A stretch of 64,000 nucleotides of DNA, from the NCBI RefSeq assembly GCF_016097555.1, contig NC_054702.1, positions 71,888,856 to 71,952,855 of the forward strand, read 5' to 3'. The position numbers and the translations under genes are program-made. The notes under the pieces are model-generated. The model worked only from the letters and a program-made list of their open reading frames with translations, did no database searches and was not told where the DNA came from. Below are positions 49,501-52,880 of the stretch, in pieces. Numbering within the stretch: the first letter of the stretch is position 1; each line of letters begins with the position of its first letter. This DNA is from Gigantopelta aegis (Eukaryota > Mollusca > Gastropoda > Neomphalida > Peltospiridae).

Positions 49501-50399
49501 CAGACGGGGTTATGTATGAATTGTTCCAAGTTTTGTGTTTTATAATTTTCAGTTTGCCAAACAGAAAGCCAGTGAGCTTGAGGACTATCAGAGCCTCAGC
49601 TTGGCAGGAACTGATCTGGAGGGTGAAGGGGAACCGGCAGTTAAAAAACGCAAGCTTGCCAAACAGGTATTGATAAACAGTCTCTCAATGTTTCATACAA
49701 ACAATTCAAATAAGTCTGGTAAATTAGCAACATTAAAAGTGGAGAATTTAAAATTAATTTTGCACACAATTTTAGATGTAGTAGGCACACATTTACTAAT
49801 TATAGCAGTCCAAAAAATATGTGCCAGCACACATCAGCCAATAAGACATCCTGTTGGGGTTATGACGGTTCTAATCAGGGCAGAACTGCAGATTAGAAGT
49901 GACCTTTGTTTTTGCTTAGCACATACATACTAATTATTGCTAATACAACAGTTTTGTCCATTAGGTGTGTACCGTGCATAACTGGTGTGACAGGAAAGTT
50001 ACCCCTCTGGAAATCTATTTCCTCTCCCCCTACCCCCAGGGGTATATTTCCTACGAAAAATACCCCCACCCTGAAAATCCCACATTAGACATTGAAATAC
50101 ATAATTATTTTTGGACAATAGTTTGCTAATTTAAAAGGGAATGTAACCATTTCGTAAATTGTAAAAGTGTTTAATTTTTATTGTTATTATTACACAAAGA
50201 TGTATCTCATGAGGGGAATAATAATTTTCAGGAAGGTGAAGAGATTATTCAAGATTTTCTAAACAAGGTGAAGGCCATTCCCATATCAACAATGACCGAA
50301 GCAGAGATTCTGGCTGAAGTTGAAATGCTGAAGTCTGAAGTTGAAGTCAAAAACAACCCCTATGTGATGGACATATTAGCTAGAAAGTCAAACACGTAG
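17235..50399 (+). CDS. MSH2: MSH2: DNA mismatch repair protein (26 coding exons)
   Basis: MSH2 pairs with MSH6 or MSH3 in the nucleus to recognise mismatches and small loops and to start repair through its ATPase. The 26 exons join in phase to 931 codons plus TAG (human 934). Start [11 protein letters not shown] matches human MAVQPKETLQL. The N-terminal mismatch-binding domain spans about 12-120, the connector 120-290, the lever and clamp 290-610 and the ATPase 620-860. Walker [10 protein letters not shown] is at 665-673, Walker B LIIIDE at 740-745 followed by [10 protein letters not shown], and FATHFHE is in exon 23. The C-terminal helices used for dimerisation follow at 840-931. I saw no missing key residue. 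Human MSH2 has 16 exons, so this gene is more finely split. Its introns hold a DIRS-type fossil (intron 9), a solo LTR (intron 7), a hAT element (intron 21) and an exon-derived minisatellite (intron 15). It is head to head with ZC4H2. Confidence 0.98.
17448..17830. repeat. Possible TIR element in MSH2 intron 1
   Basis: GTCACTGTCAGTGT at 17448-17461 recurs inverted as ACACTGACAGTGAC at 17817-17830, enclosing about 380 bases. No target duplication was established, so this is only a candidate. Confidence 0.35.
18577..19157. mobile_element. Non-autonomous TIR element, 581 bp, in MSH2 intron 1
   Basis: Perfect 28-base terminal inverted repeats (TACCGTATTGTTCCTATTTG at the left, continuing to 18604, against 19130-19157) bound a stretch with no coding capacity. 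The outermost bases are TA on both sides, compatible with a TA target as in Tc1/mariner MITEs, but the family is not identified. The interior holds a duplicated ACTTTAACTAAACT motif. Confidence 0.8.
19811..20142 (+). mobile_element. tRNA-headed SINE, family B, full length
   Basis: Begins AGGCGGGACGTAGCTCAGTG, a clear tRNA-like box A, followed by a box-B-like GGATCGATTCC, the central CAGTGCTCCACAACTGGT block and the tail GTCATTAAATAAAAT. The 11-base target duplication AACTTGTTATC is at 19800-19810 and 20143-20153. It sits in MSH2 intron 1, about 80 bases before exon 2. Confidence 0.92.
20234..20283 (+). CDS. MSH2: MSH2 exon 2
   Basis: Residues 12-28, [17 protein letters not shown], the start of the mismatch-binding domain (human ESAAEVGFVRFFQGMPE). 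Acceptor TTCAACAG, donor GAG|GTTTGT. Confidence 0.95.
20947..21285 (-). mobile_element. hAT-type MITE, copy 2
   Basis: About 339 bases with ends CAGGGTATCTAGAA and TCTAGAAGCCCTG (inverted). It is flanked by the exact 7-base direct repeat AGATACA at 20940-20946 and 21286-21292, which is the best evidence for a target duplication in this family. CAGGG ends and a 7-8 base duplication fit hAT. Non-coding. Confidence 0.82.
21419..21599. mobile_element. Second hAT-like MITE family, 181 bp
   Basis: Ends CAGGGCTAGCTC and GAGCTAGCCCTG are inverted repeats with one mismatch; the interior is AT-rich with TTTTCGCCAACTC-type motifs. The flanks ACTTT and ACTTC hint at a target duplication only weakly. The reading frame across it is chance. 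Confidence 0.6.
22708..22743 (+). CDS. MSH2: MSH2 exon 3 (36-base microexon)
   Basis: Residues 29-40, [12 protein letters not shown] (human KPTTTVRLFDRG). Acceptor TTTTCAG, donor AAT|GTAAGT. Very short but required to keep frame and domain. Confidence 0.95.
23120..23620 (+). repeat. Interspersed repeat of unknown class
   Basis: Shares a series of landmarks with 38540-38765: CACACATAGTTTTC, a block around TGAGCTGAAATT, TTATCATGT and GGCCCTT/AGCCCTTGAACCTAGGAGAT. The copies are diverged. No domain seen. Confidence 0.5.
24074..24161 (+). CDS. MSH2: MSH2 exon 4
   Basis: Residues 41-69 plus one base. Encodes [20 protein letters not shown] and VIKYLGS, matching human [20 protein letters not shown]. 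Donor G|GTAACA. Confidence 0.96.
24277..24612 (-). mobile_element. hAT-type MITE, copy 3
   Basis: Ends CAGGTCTTCTAGAATTG and CTAGAAGTCCTG; same interior as copies 2 and 4. Target duplication not preserved. Confidence 0.78.
24812..25125 (+). mobile_element. SINE, family B, diverged head
   Basis: The box-A-like part is weak (AAATGGTAAAGCGCTC). GGATCAATCCCC, CCAGTGCTCCACGACTGGTG and the tail with AATAAAACATTTCC identify the family. Confidence 0.8.
25126..25690 (+). mobile_element. SINE fragments of a third family (C)
   Basis: Two partial copies with GGTTGGTAGGTACTGGGTTC, then CCTGGTACTGGCTTCCA, one near 25177-25275 and the other 25466-25690, with a short family-B piece between them (CAGTGCGCCACAACTGGT). 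A related copy is at 60449. GGTTCGCAGCC looks like a box-B remnant. Confidence 0.65.
25861..26006 (+). CDS. MSH2: MSH2 exon 5
   Basis: Residues 70-118. Encodes [20 protein letters not shown] then [12 protein letters not shown], nearly identical to human. Acceptor TTTTTCAG, donor AGG|GTACTA. Confidence 0.97.
26115..26465 (-). mobile_element. hAT-type MITE, copy 4
   Basis: Ends CAGGGCTCCTAGAATTT and ATCTAGAAGCCCTG; about 351 bases, non-coding, just after MSH2 exon 5. Confidence 0.8.
26854..26964 (+). CDS. MSH2: MSH2 exon 6
   Basis: Residues 119-155, [20 protein letters not shown] then [11 protein letters not shown]; start of the connector domain. Donor AGG|GTAAGA. Confidence 0.97.
27077..27163. 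repeat. Short tandem repeat, three units
   Basis: Three units of about 28 bases with ACATGACATGACTTACATTG, in MSH2 intron 6. Confidence 0.8.
27486..27572 (+). CDS. MSH2: MSH2 exon 7
   Basis: Residues 156-184, [20 protein letters not shown] then DNDQFSNLE. Donor GAG|GTAAAT. Confidence 0.97.
27666..28840. mobile_element. Solo LTR of an LTR retrotransposon (fossil)
   Basis: A 1175-base stretch beginning TGTCACGGGG and ending CCGTCACA, flanked on both sides by the exact 5-base target duplication CCAAT (27661-27665 and 28841-28845). TG...CA ends and a 5-base duplication fit the Gypsy/Metaviridae type; the family is otherwise not identified. No internal region is present, so it arose by LTR-LTR recombination. 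It lies in MSH2 intron 7. The reading frame at 28426-28875 is within it and is not called. One unresolved base (n) is at 28043. Confidence 0.85.
29423..29546 (+). CDS. MSH2: MSH2 exon 8
   Basis: Residues 185-225 plus one base. [20 protein letters not shown] matches human [20 protein letters not shown]. Donor GAA|GTAAGT. Confidence 0.97.
30126..30212 (+). CDS. MSH2: MSH2 exon 9
   Basis: Residues 226-254 plus one base. [20 protein letters not shown] matches human [20 protein letters not shown]. Donor GC|GTAAGA. A DIRS-type element follows 119 bases later. Confidence 0.97.
30331..30482 (+). repeat. DIRS element, left inverted terminal repeat
   Basis: Inverted match to 35931-36106 through landmarks TTACCTGTCCTCAAACAAGT, ACGCAAGTGGTCTGGTCC, AGCCAATGGGATGGCC and TAGTTCCGGTCACATGACTA. 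Confidence 0.88.
31027..31497 (+). other. DIRS gag-like region (fossil)
   Basis: A frame rich in Ser, Pro, Lys and Arg after a Cys-containing start, with a duplicated RTKKVESS motif. It lies where the first ORF of DIRS elements lies. No capsid fold can be recognised by eye. Treated as part of the fossil. Confidence 0.5.
31500..34000 (+). other. DIRS reverse transcriptase / RNase H region (fossil)
   Basis: The recognisable part, from about 33540 on, resembles the RNase H and following linker of DIRS polyproteins ([14 protein letters not shown] and [12 protein letters not shown] near its start, then [14 protein letters not shown] and [13 protein letters not shown]). The upstream part is too decayed to read in detail. 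Broken by several interruptions. Confidence 0.6.
34100..35210 (+). other. DIRS tyrosine recombinase region (fossil)
   Basis: Similarity to phage-integrase-type tyrosine recombinases of DIRS elements, including the [12 protein letters not shown] box and, further on, an HELRALAAT box and a tyrosine-containing terminal box. This region, rather than an integrase, separates the element from LTR retrotransposons. Not intact. Confidence 0.75.
35789..35873. repeat. DIRS internal complementary region
   Basis: Contains back to back the complement of the left end (AGGTAATGGCTATAG) and of the right end (GAGAAAACTTGGAGTG), as expected for DIRS-1-like elements. Confidence 0.85.
35931..36106 (-). repeat. 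DIRS element, right inverted terminal repeat
   Basis: Inverse of the left terminal repeat, plus an extra outer part ending CTCCAAGTTTTCTCCA that is mirrored in the internal complementary region. Confidence 0.88.
36241..36299 (+). CDS. MSH2: MSH2 exon 10
   Basis: Residues 255-274, [20 protein letters not shown] (human [20 protein letters not shown]). Acceptor AATTTTCAG, donor GAG|GTGATC. Confidence 0.96.
36696..37020 (+). mobile_element. tRNA-headed SINE, family B, near full length
   Basis: Begins GGGCGAGTTGTTGCCCAGTG, with GCGTTCGCTTGATGCTCGG as box A area and tail TCATTAAATAAAAAC. A 14-base target duplication with one mismatch, CTCAAAGAA(A/C)TTGA, is at 36682-36695 and 37021-37034. In MSH2 intron 10. 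Confidence 0.88.
37114..37234 (+). CDS. MSH2: MSH2 exon 11
   Basis: Residues 275-314 plus one base. [20 protein letters not shown] then [15 protein letters not shown]; start of the lever region. Acceptor ATTATTACAG, donor G|GTGTGG. Confidence 0.97.
37657..37770 (+). CDS. MSH2: MSH2 exon 12
   Basis: Residues 315-352 plus one base. [20 protein letters not shown] then [14 protein letters not shown]. Donor TAG|GTAAGA. A poly-T tract at 37531-37560 and a G-rich run precede it. Confidence 0.97.
37832..38095 (+). mobile_element. SINE, family B, internally shortened
   Basis: Starts GGGCGGGACATAGTCCTGTG, with GGATCGATCC box B, and ends CACTAAACAAAATAAACTTT. Part of the central block is missing. In MSH2 intron 12. 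Confidence 0.82.
38356..38492 (+). CDS. MSH2: MSH2 exon 13
   Basis: Residues 353-398. [20 protein letters not shown] then [20 protein letters not shown]; lever helices. Acceptor GTTACAG, donor CAA|GTAAGT. Confidence 0.97.
38540..38765 (+). repeat. Interspersed repeat, second copy
   Basis: Diverged relative of 23120-23620 (CACATAGTTTTC, TGAGCTGAAATTTTATG, TTATGGCCCTTAAACTTAGG). Class unknown. Confidence 0.5.
38976..39092 (+). CDS. MSH2: MSH2 exon 14
   Basis: Residues 399-437, [20 protein letters not shown] then [10 protein letters not shown]. Acceptor ATGTTCAG, donor AAG|GTACCT. Confidence 0.96.
39093..40569. other. MSH2 intron 14
   Basis: AT-rich intron. I see no repeat family member or second gene in it; the acceptor is TTTTTTTAAACACATTAG. 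Confidence 0.6.
40570..40684 (+). CDS. MSH2: MSH2 exon 15
   Basis: Residues 438-475 plus one base. [20 protein letters not shown] then [18 protein letters not shown]. Donor GCAG|GTGAGA, a strong site. The last 45 exon bases and first 11 intron bases are the founding unit of the adjoining 56-bp tandem array. If a later donor were used, the reading frame would meet a stop (TGA) three codons past the boundary. Confidence 0.97.
40640..42034 (+). repeat. 56-bp minisatellite built from the MSH2 exon 15 end and donor, about 25 units
   Basis: Each unit is 45 bases of exon (from ACCACGAGTTTGTCAT to GCTCTGGCAG) plus the first 11 intron bases GTGAGAACTGA, repeated about 25 times counting the exonic one. 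Unit variants include CATCAAACCAG, CCAGGAG and CTCTTGCAG. The pair of variants at 40861 recurs at 41421, exactly ten units later, so a ten-unit block has been duplicated. The last unit (about 41990-42034) is slightly shortened. All units keep CAG|GTGAG. Confidence 0.96.
42444..42499 (+). CDS. MSH2: MSH2 exon 16
   Basis: Residues 476-494, [19 protein letters not shown] (human ELREIMNDLEKKMQSTLIS). Acceptor GATTATAG, donor AGG|GTATGC. Confidence 0.95.
42741..42830 (+). CDS. MSH2: MSH2 exon 17
   Basis: Residues 495-524. [20 protein letters not shown] then [10 protein letters not shown]; clamp region. Donor AAG|GTATGT. Confidence 0.97.
43214..43385 (+). CDS. MSH2: MSH2 exon 18
   Basis: Residues 525-581 plus one base. 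[20 protein letters not shown] then [15 protein letters not shown]. Acceptor TTACAG, donor GCAG|GTTATT. Confidence 0.97.
44251..44376 (+). CDS. MSH2: MSH2 exon 19
   Basis: Residues 582-623 plus one base. [20 protein letters not shown] then [19 protein letters not shown]. Donor ATGG|GTTTGT. Confidence 0.97.
44460..44486. repeat. (CA)n microsatellite
   Basis: A run of about 12 CA units after a C tract, in MSH2 intron 19. Confidence 0.9.
44602..44688. repeat. Palindromic MITE-like element
   Basis: Inverted arms of 31 bases (44602-44632 against 44658-44688, containing GTAAAACCATC) with a few mismatches enclose about 25 bases that include TGACGTCAC. In MSH2 intron 19. Confidence 0.6.
44809..44969 (+). 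CDS. MSH2: MSH2 exon 20 (Walker A)
   Basis: Residues 624-677. [20 protein letters not shown] then [18 protein letters not shown]; Walker A is residues 665-673. Acceptor TTGATGTAG, donor TCG|GTGAGT. Confidence 0.98.
45540..45707 (+). CDS. MSH2: MSH2 exon 21
   Basis: Residues 678-733. [20 protein letters not shown], then [20 protein letters not shown]; the ABC-type signature region. Acceptor GTATTTCAG, donor AGG|GTAGGA. Confidence 0.98.
45820..45939. repeat. 60-bp tandem duplication
   Basis: AATTCAGTTCCAACTAGATT recurs exactly 60 bases later, with the rest of the unit nearly identical (GAGGCGGTGTGAG). Two units, directly before the hAT element in MSH2 intron 21. Confidence 0.85.
45983..47346 (-). 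mobile_element. hAT DNA transposon, internally deleted
   Basis: Ends CAGGGGCGTTGGAAG (left) and GTTCCGACGCCACTG (right, inverted) are imperfect TIRs of hAT type. A direct repeat CATTG adjoins both ends (45978-45982 and 47347-47351), shorter than the 8 bases usual for hAT. On the minus strand the region codes for the C-terminal hAT dimerisation domain. At 1.36 kb it is too short for a whole element, so most of the transposase is missing. In MSH2 intron 21. Confidence 0.85.
46864..47184 (-). pseudogene. hAT transposase C-terminal dimerisation domain remnant
   Basis: Contains [20 protein letters not shown] then [20 protein letters not shown], the characteristic hATC motif (N-x-x-SERSFS...R-S-M-x-x-E-R-L). 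A further piece in another frame (47141-47330) carries [19 protein letters not shown], so the coding region is frame-shifted and has lost its N-terminal zinc finger and catalytic parts. Confidence 0.9.
47767..47830 (-). mobile_element. SINE tail fragment with (GAAT)n end
   Basis: Reverse-strand relative of 7136-7245: GAATGAATGAATG followed by TTTATTGACACCCC and AGCTATTG. It lies shortly before MSH2 exon 22. Confidence 0.65.
47879..47970 (+). CDS. MSH2: MSH2 exon 22 (Walker B)
   Basis: Residues 734-763 plus two bases. [20 protein letters not shown] then [10 protein letters not shown]; Walker B is 740-745. Acceptor TAATGCAG, donor GA|GTAAGT. Confidence 0.98.
48425..48579 (+). CDS. MSH2: MSH2 exon 23
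   Basis: Residues 764-815 plus one base. [20 protein letters not shown] then [20 protein letters not shown]; includes the catalytic His region of the ATPase. Acceptor TTTTTTTTAG, donor G|GTGAGT. Confidence 0.98.
48908..48975 (+). CDS. MSH2: MSH2 exon 24
   Basis: Residues 816-838, [20 protein letters not shown] then VIE. Acceptor TTTACAG, donor GAG|GTAATT. Confidence 0.98.
49246..49509 (-). mobile_element. SINE, family B, inverted, inserted just before MSH2 exon 25
   Basis: The tail ATGTTTTGTTTAATGACGC is at the left; the copy is head-truncated at GTCCACAGACGGGG. A perfect 13-base target duplication, TTATGTATGAATT, is at 49233-49245 and 49510-49522. It ends 43 bases before the exon 25 acceptor, so the branch-point area lies in or next to the duplicated target. 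Confidence 0.9.
49553..49666 (+). CDS. MSH2: MSH2 exon 25
   Basis: Residues 839-876, [20 protein letters not shown], ending [12 protein letters not shown]. The basic KKRK stretch sits where human MSH2 has EPAAKKCYLERE. Acceptor AATTTTCAG, donor CAG|GTATTG. Confidence 0.96.
50232..50399 (+). CDS. MSH2: MSH2 exon 26 (last)
   Basis: Residues 877-931 and [23 protein letters not shown] then [15 protein letters not shown]; the C-terminal helices used for dimerisation with MSH6/MSH3. Acceptor AATTTTCAG. Confidence 0.97.
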   Translation, partial: EGEEIIQDFLNKVKAIPISTMTEAEILAEVEMLKSEVEVKNNPYVMDILARKSNT

Positions 50400-51589
50400 C
50401 AAGTTTTACCTAGCGTTGTGTCACAAGGGTTTTGAAACCACCTTGTAGTAATGTCAAAGATGATCTAGATGACTAAATTTCTTCAATCTAGATTAAAAAA
50501 AAAAGTATAGAAATTTCAAGAAGGTAGATGTGTTGGTTAAAAGAACAAGCTTGATTTTGCCTTTTTTTACACATCAAGTAATTAATATCTTTGGAAAAAA
50601 AAGGAGTGCAGGGAACATATTCTTTTAAACATTTTGATTAGTGACATTGCTAGTTGACTGAAAATTGATCAGCAAGTACAGATTGTTTTAAAATTATGCG
50701 CCATCTCTGAAACTTGTGTATCGAATTGCAATGCGATATTGAACAAACTGTCTGGAATGGGCATAACATGTTTGGCATGTATGTTGTTTAAAGGTGTACA
50801 TGAGTTAAATAGCTAAATTGTCCAGTGACAATCATTCTGGTGTACCTATTGACCGCAAGGATTTTGTCCTTTGTTTTACCTCACAATTGTAGGTTTTCAT
50901 ATGGACTTTGTCATCTATCATTCTGCTATAACCAAATGACTGGACTGCGATTTCTGTAAACTGTCATTCAAAGGGTTTTTTTGAGTGTATAAATTGAAAT
51001 CATTAAAAGTATTCACATCGAAATCACTTTGTTATAATTGAACATTGATATAGCTTGATACAGTGAAACCTGTTTAAATCAGGTTACGTCAGGGAACTAA
51101 CATTTATCCGATTTAGACAGGATGAAGTTTTAAGGTCACATTTTAGAATTTAGAAAATTCGGAACCATGAAACTTCATCAGTTTTGACAGCACTTCAGTT
51201 TGTTCAGGTTTCACTGTATATACTAAACAACAACTAAAATGCTCATGTCTTTTTAATTTTGATATATAAATTACGACAGCCACTTTGTGAGTGGGAGCTT
51301 GTTGCACACTGCAACTTCATTTAAACATCTTAAGACCATAAAAGACAGAAGCTGGGTTTGGCGAGTCTAGCATTGTCAAAGTATAGCACATGTTCTAGGT
51401 CATCTGCTGCCAGATCTGAAGTTTGTGCCAGCACAAACTGTGTGTGTTTTGTCACGTTCTGTTCAATTGGTACCATTTGCCACACCAAGCCCAGTCTTCT
51501 GGGCAATGTGATGTTTAGTAGCATGTATAAAGAGGGCGGAACCAAATTCCTCCTAGGCCAACAACAGATGCTCCACTGCAGCAGACTAT
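50400..51589. other. MSH2 3' UTR and intergenic DNA
   Basis: Probably the MSH2 3' UTR at first; an ATTAAA at 51002-51007 is a possible poly-A signal, unproven. A 70-codon minus-strand frame at 51330-51545 has no recognised similarity and no compatible splice link to the exon at 51682, so it is not called. Confidence 0.45.
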
Positions 51590-51681
51590 TCCCCAGTCTT
51601 GGGGCATCATACCTCTGGCAGCAGTTGACCAGCTATTGTCCAAACCAAATTGTTAACAACTACGAAAAATTACTCTCCTAC

Positions 51682-51847
51682 CTTTAATTGCCGTTAGATT
51701 TCCTTCAAAGTTTGTCCAGACAGAAATCACACAAAAAAACACTACAAATATACAGATTCCCCACACGAGACTGCAATGATGTCGCCGATATCGTCTTTGC
51801 CGAGATTGCATAGGGAAAAATACATGCAGTTTTCTGCCGTCTGCCAT
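51682..51847 (-). CDS. Candidate first exon of an unrecognised single-pass membrane protein
   Basis: An open frame from ATG at 51847 reads MADGRKLHVFFPMQSRQRRY, then RRHHCS, then a hydrophobic segment LVWGICIFVVFFCVISVW, ending TNFEGNLTAIK at a donor-like G|GTAGGAG. A basic N-terminus followed by one membrane segment suggests a type II membrane protein with the rest encoded in later exons. I could not find them: downstream on this strand is the MSH2 3' region. The inverted copy at 52064-52230 conserves start and donor but is broken. I do not recognise the family. It could equally be part of a repeat. Confidence 0.35.
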
Positions 51848-52063
51848 GTTTGTTTTTTATGGAATGCTTTTAAAGAGGGGTGAAAGCCTCCAAAGTATGT
51901 GACACAATTAATATGAAATCAATGATCTCTAGTGGTATCATAAAAAATAATAATAATAATATGACGTCATCGCGTTTGCTTTTATATCACAACATGTTAT
52001 GACGTTTTTAGATTAAATCCTATCCTTTCACCCCTCTTGAAGAATATTCCATAAAAAGTCAAA

Positions 52064-52230
52064 ATGGCAGCTGATACAAAATTACATGCTTTTTTCCCTA
52101 TGCGCTCTCAGCGAAGTCGATATAGGTGACCTAGTTATCATCTGGTATGTGGAATCTGTGTCATTGTAATGGTTTTTTCAAGATTTCTGTCTGGACAGAC
52201 TTTGGAGGAAACCTAACGGCAATTAAAGGT
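52064..52230 (+). pseudogene. Broken inverted copy of the exon at 51682-51847
   Basis: Starts ATGGCAGCTGATACAAAATT (MAADTKLHAFFPMRSQRSRY), then stops at TGA after about 22 codons. Downstream similarity to the other arm continues as far as GCAATTAAAGGTAGGAGAG, so the donor is conserved. Confidence 0.5.
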
Positions 52231-52449
52231 AGGAGAGTAATTTTTCGTAGTTGTTAACAATTTGGTTCAGACAATAGGCTACCATCACCACTACCGGGGT
52301 CCTACAGCATACTGACCATGCAAATGATGACCGTTGCCATTTCAAATCGTACATGCCAAACATCATTTAATTTGAAACCTTGTCCAAGAGGAATTTTTTA
52401 ACATATAATTAAACTAGAACTGAGAAAATATGTTTTCATGCTCAGTATA

Positions 52450-52880
52450 CATAGAGAATAATACACGAGTGGCCGTTAGATACTATTTATCTCACAATGA
52501 GTCATTTTAAAATGTATCTTAATGAGCAAACGCAAGTTTGATACATTTTTAAACGAGTTGTGAGATAAATGGTATCTTAACGGACACAAATGTATTATTC
52601 TATTTCTTACATATCCTCAAAAACCAGGTTTGCAGCAAATTTTAACATCTTTATCAACTAAAAGATATTTACAACCCTTTGCACTTGTAGCTGACTTACA
52701 TGTCACAGATAAATGATTGCCAGGTTAACTATACATCACAGTAATCAATTTCCACTGTGCTGTTTTTTTTATTAGAGGTATGGCATTGGTGACCTGGTCA
52801 TCACCTAGGAGCAGCCAGTCATGTCTTGAAATTGTTAACTGTGTTACCATGGTGTTCTCACCAGTGCGTGTGTAAAAAAA
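52450..52880 (+). repeat. Interspersed repeat (copy B of the family at 2117)
   Basis: Inverse relative of 2117-2696, without the nested insert. Contains the palindromic CCGTTAGATAC...GGTATCTTAACGG unit and ends GGTGTTCTCACCAGTG. Confidence 0.6.

Larger units (their letters stand above)
51590..52290. repeat. Inverted duplication, arms about 250 bases
   Basis: 51630-51885 matches the inverse of 52028-52285 with moderate divergence: GTAGTTGTTAACAATTTGGTT, CGGCAATTAAAGGTAGGAGAG and the ATGG start region occur on both arms, mirrored around about 51955. The spacer holds a short (AAT)n run. The left arm keeps an open minus-strand exon, the right arm a broken plus-strand copy. Confidence 0.75.

Noticed and set aside
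51330-51545. Minus-strand frame of 71 codons near the MSH2 3' end, considered as exon 2 of the membrane-protein candidate.
   Set aside because: No acceptor in the right phase for the donor at 51682 and no recognised similarity.
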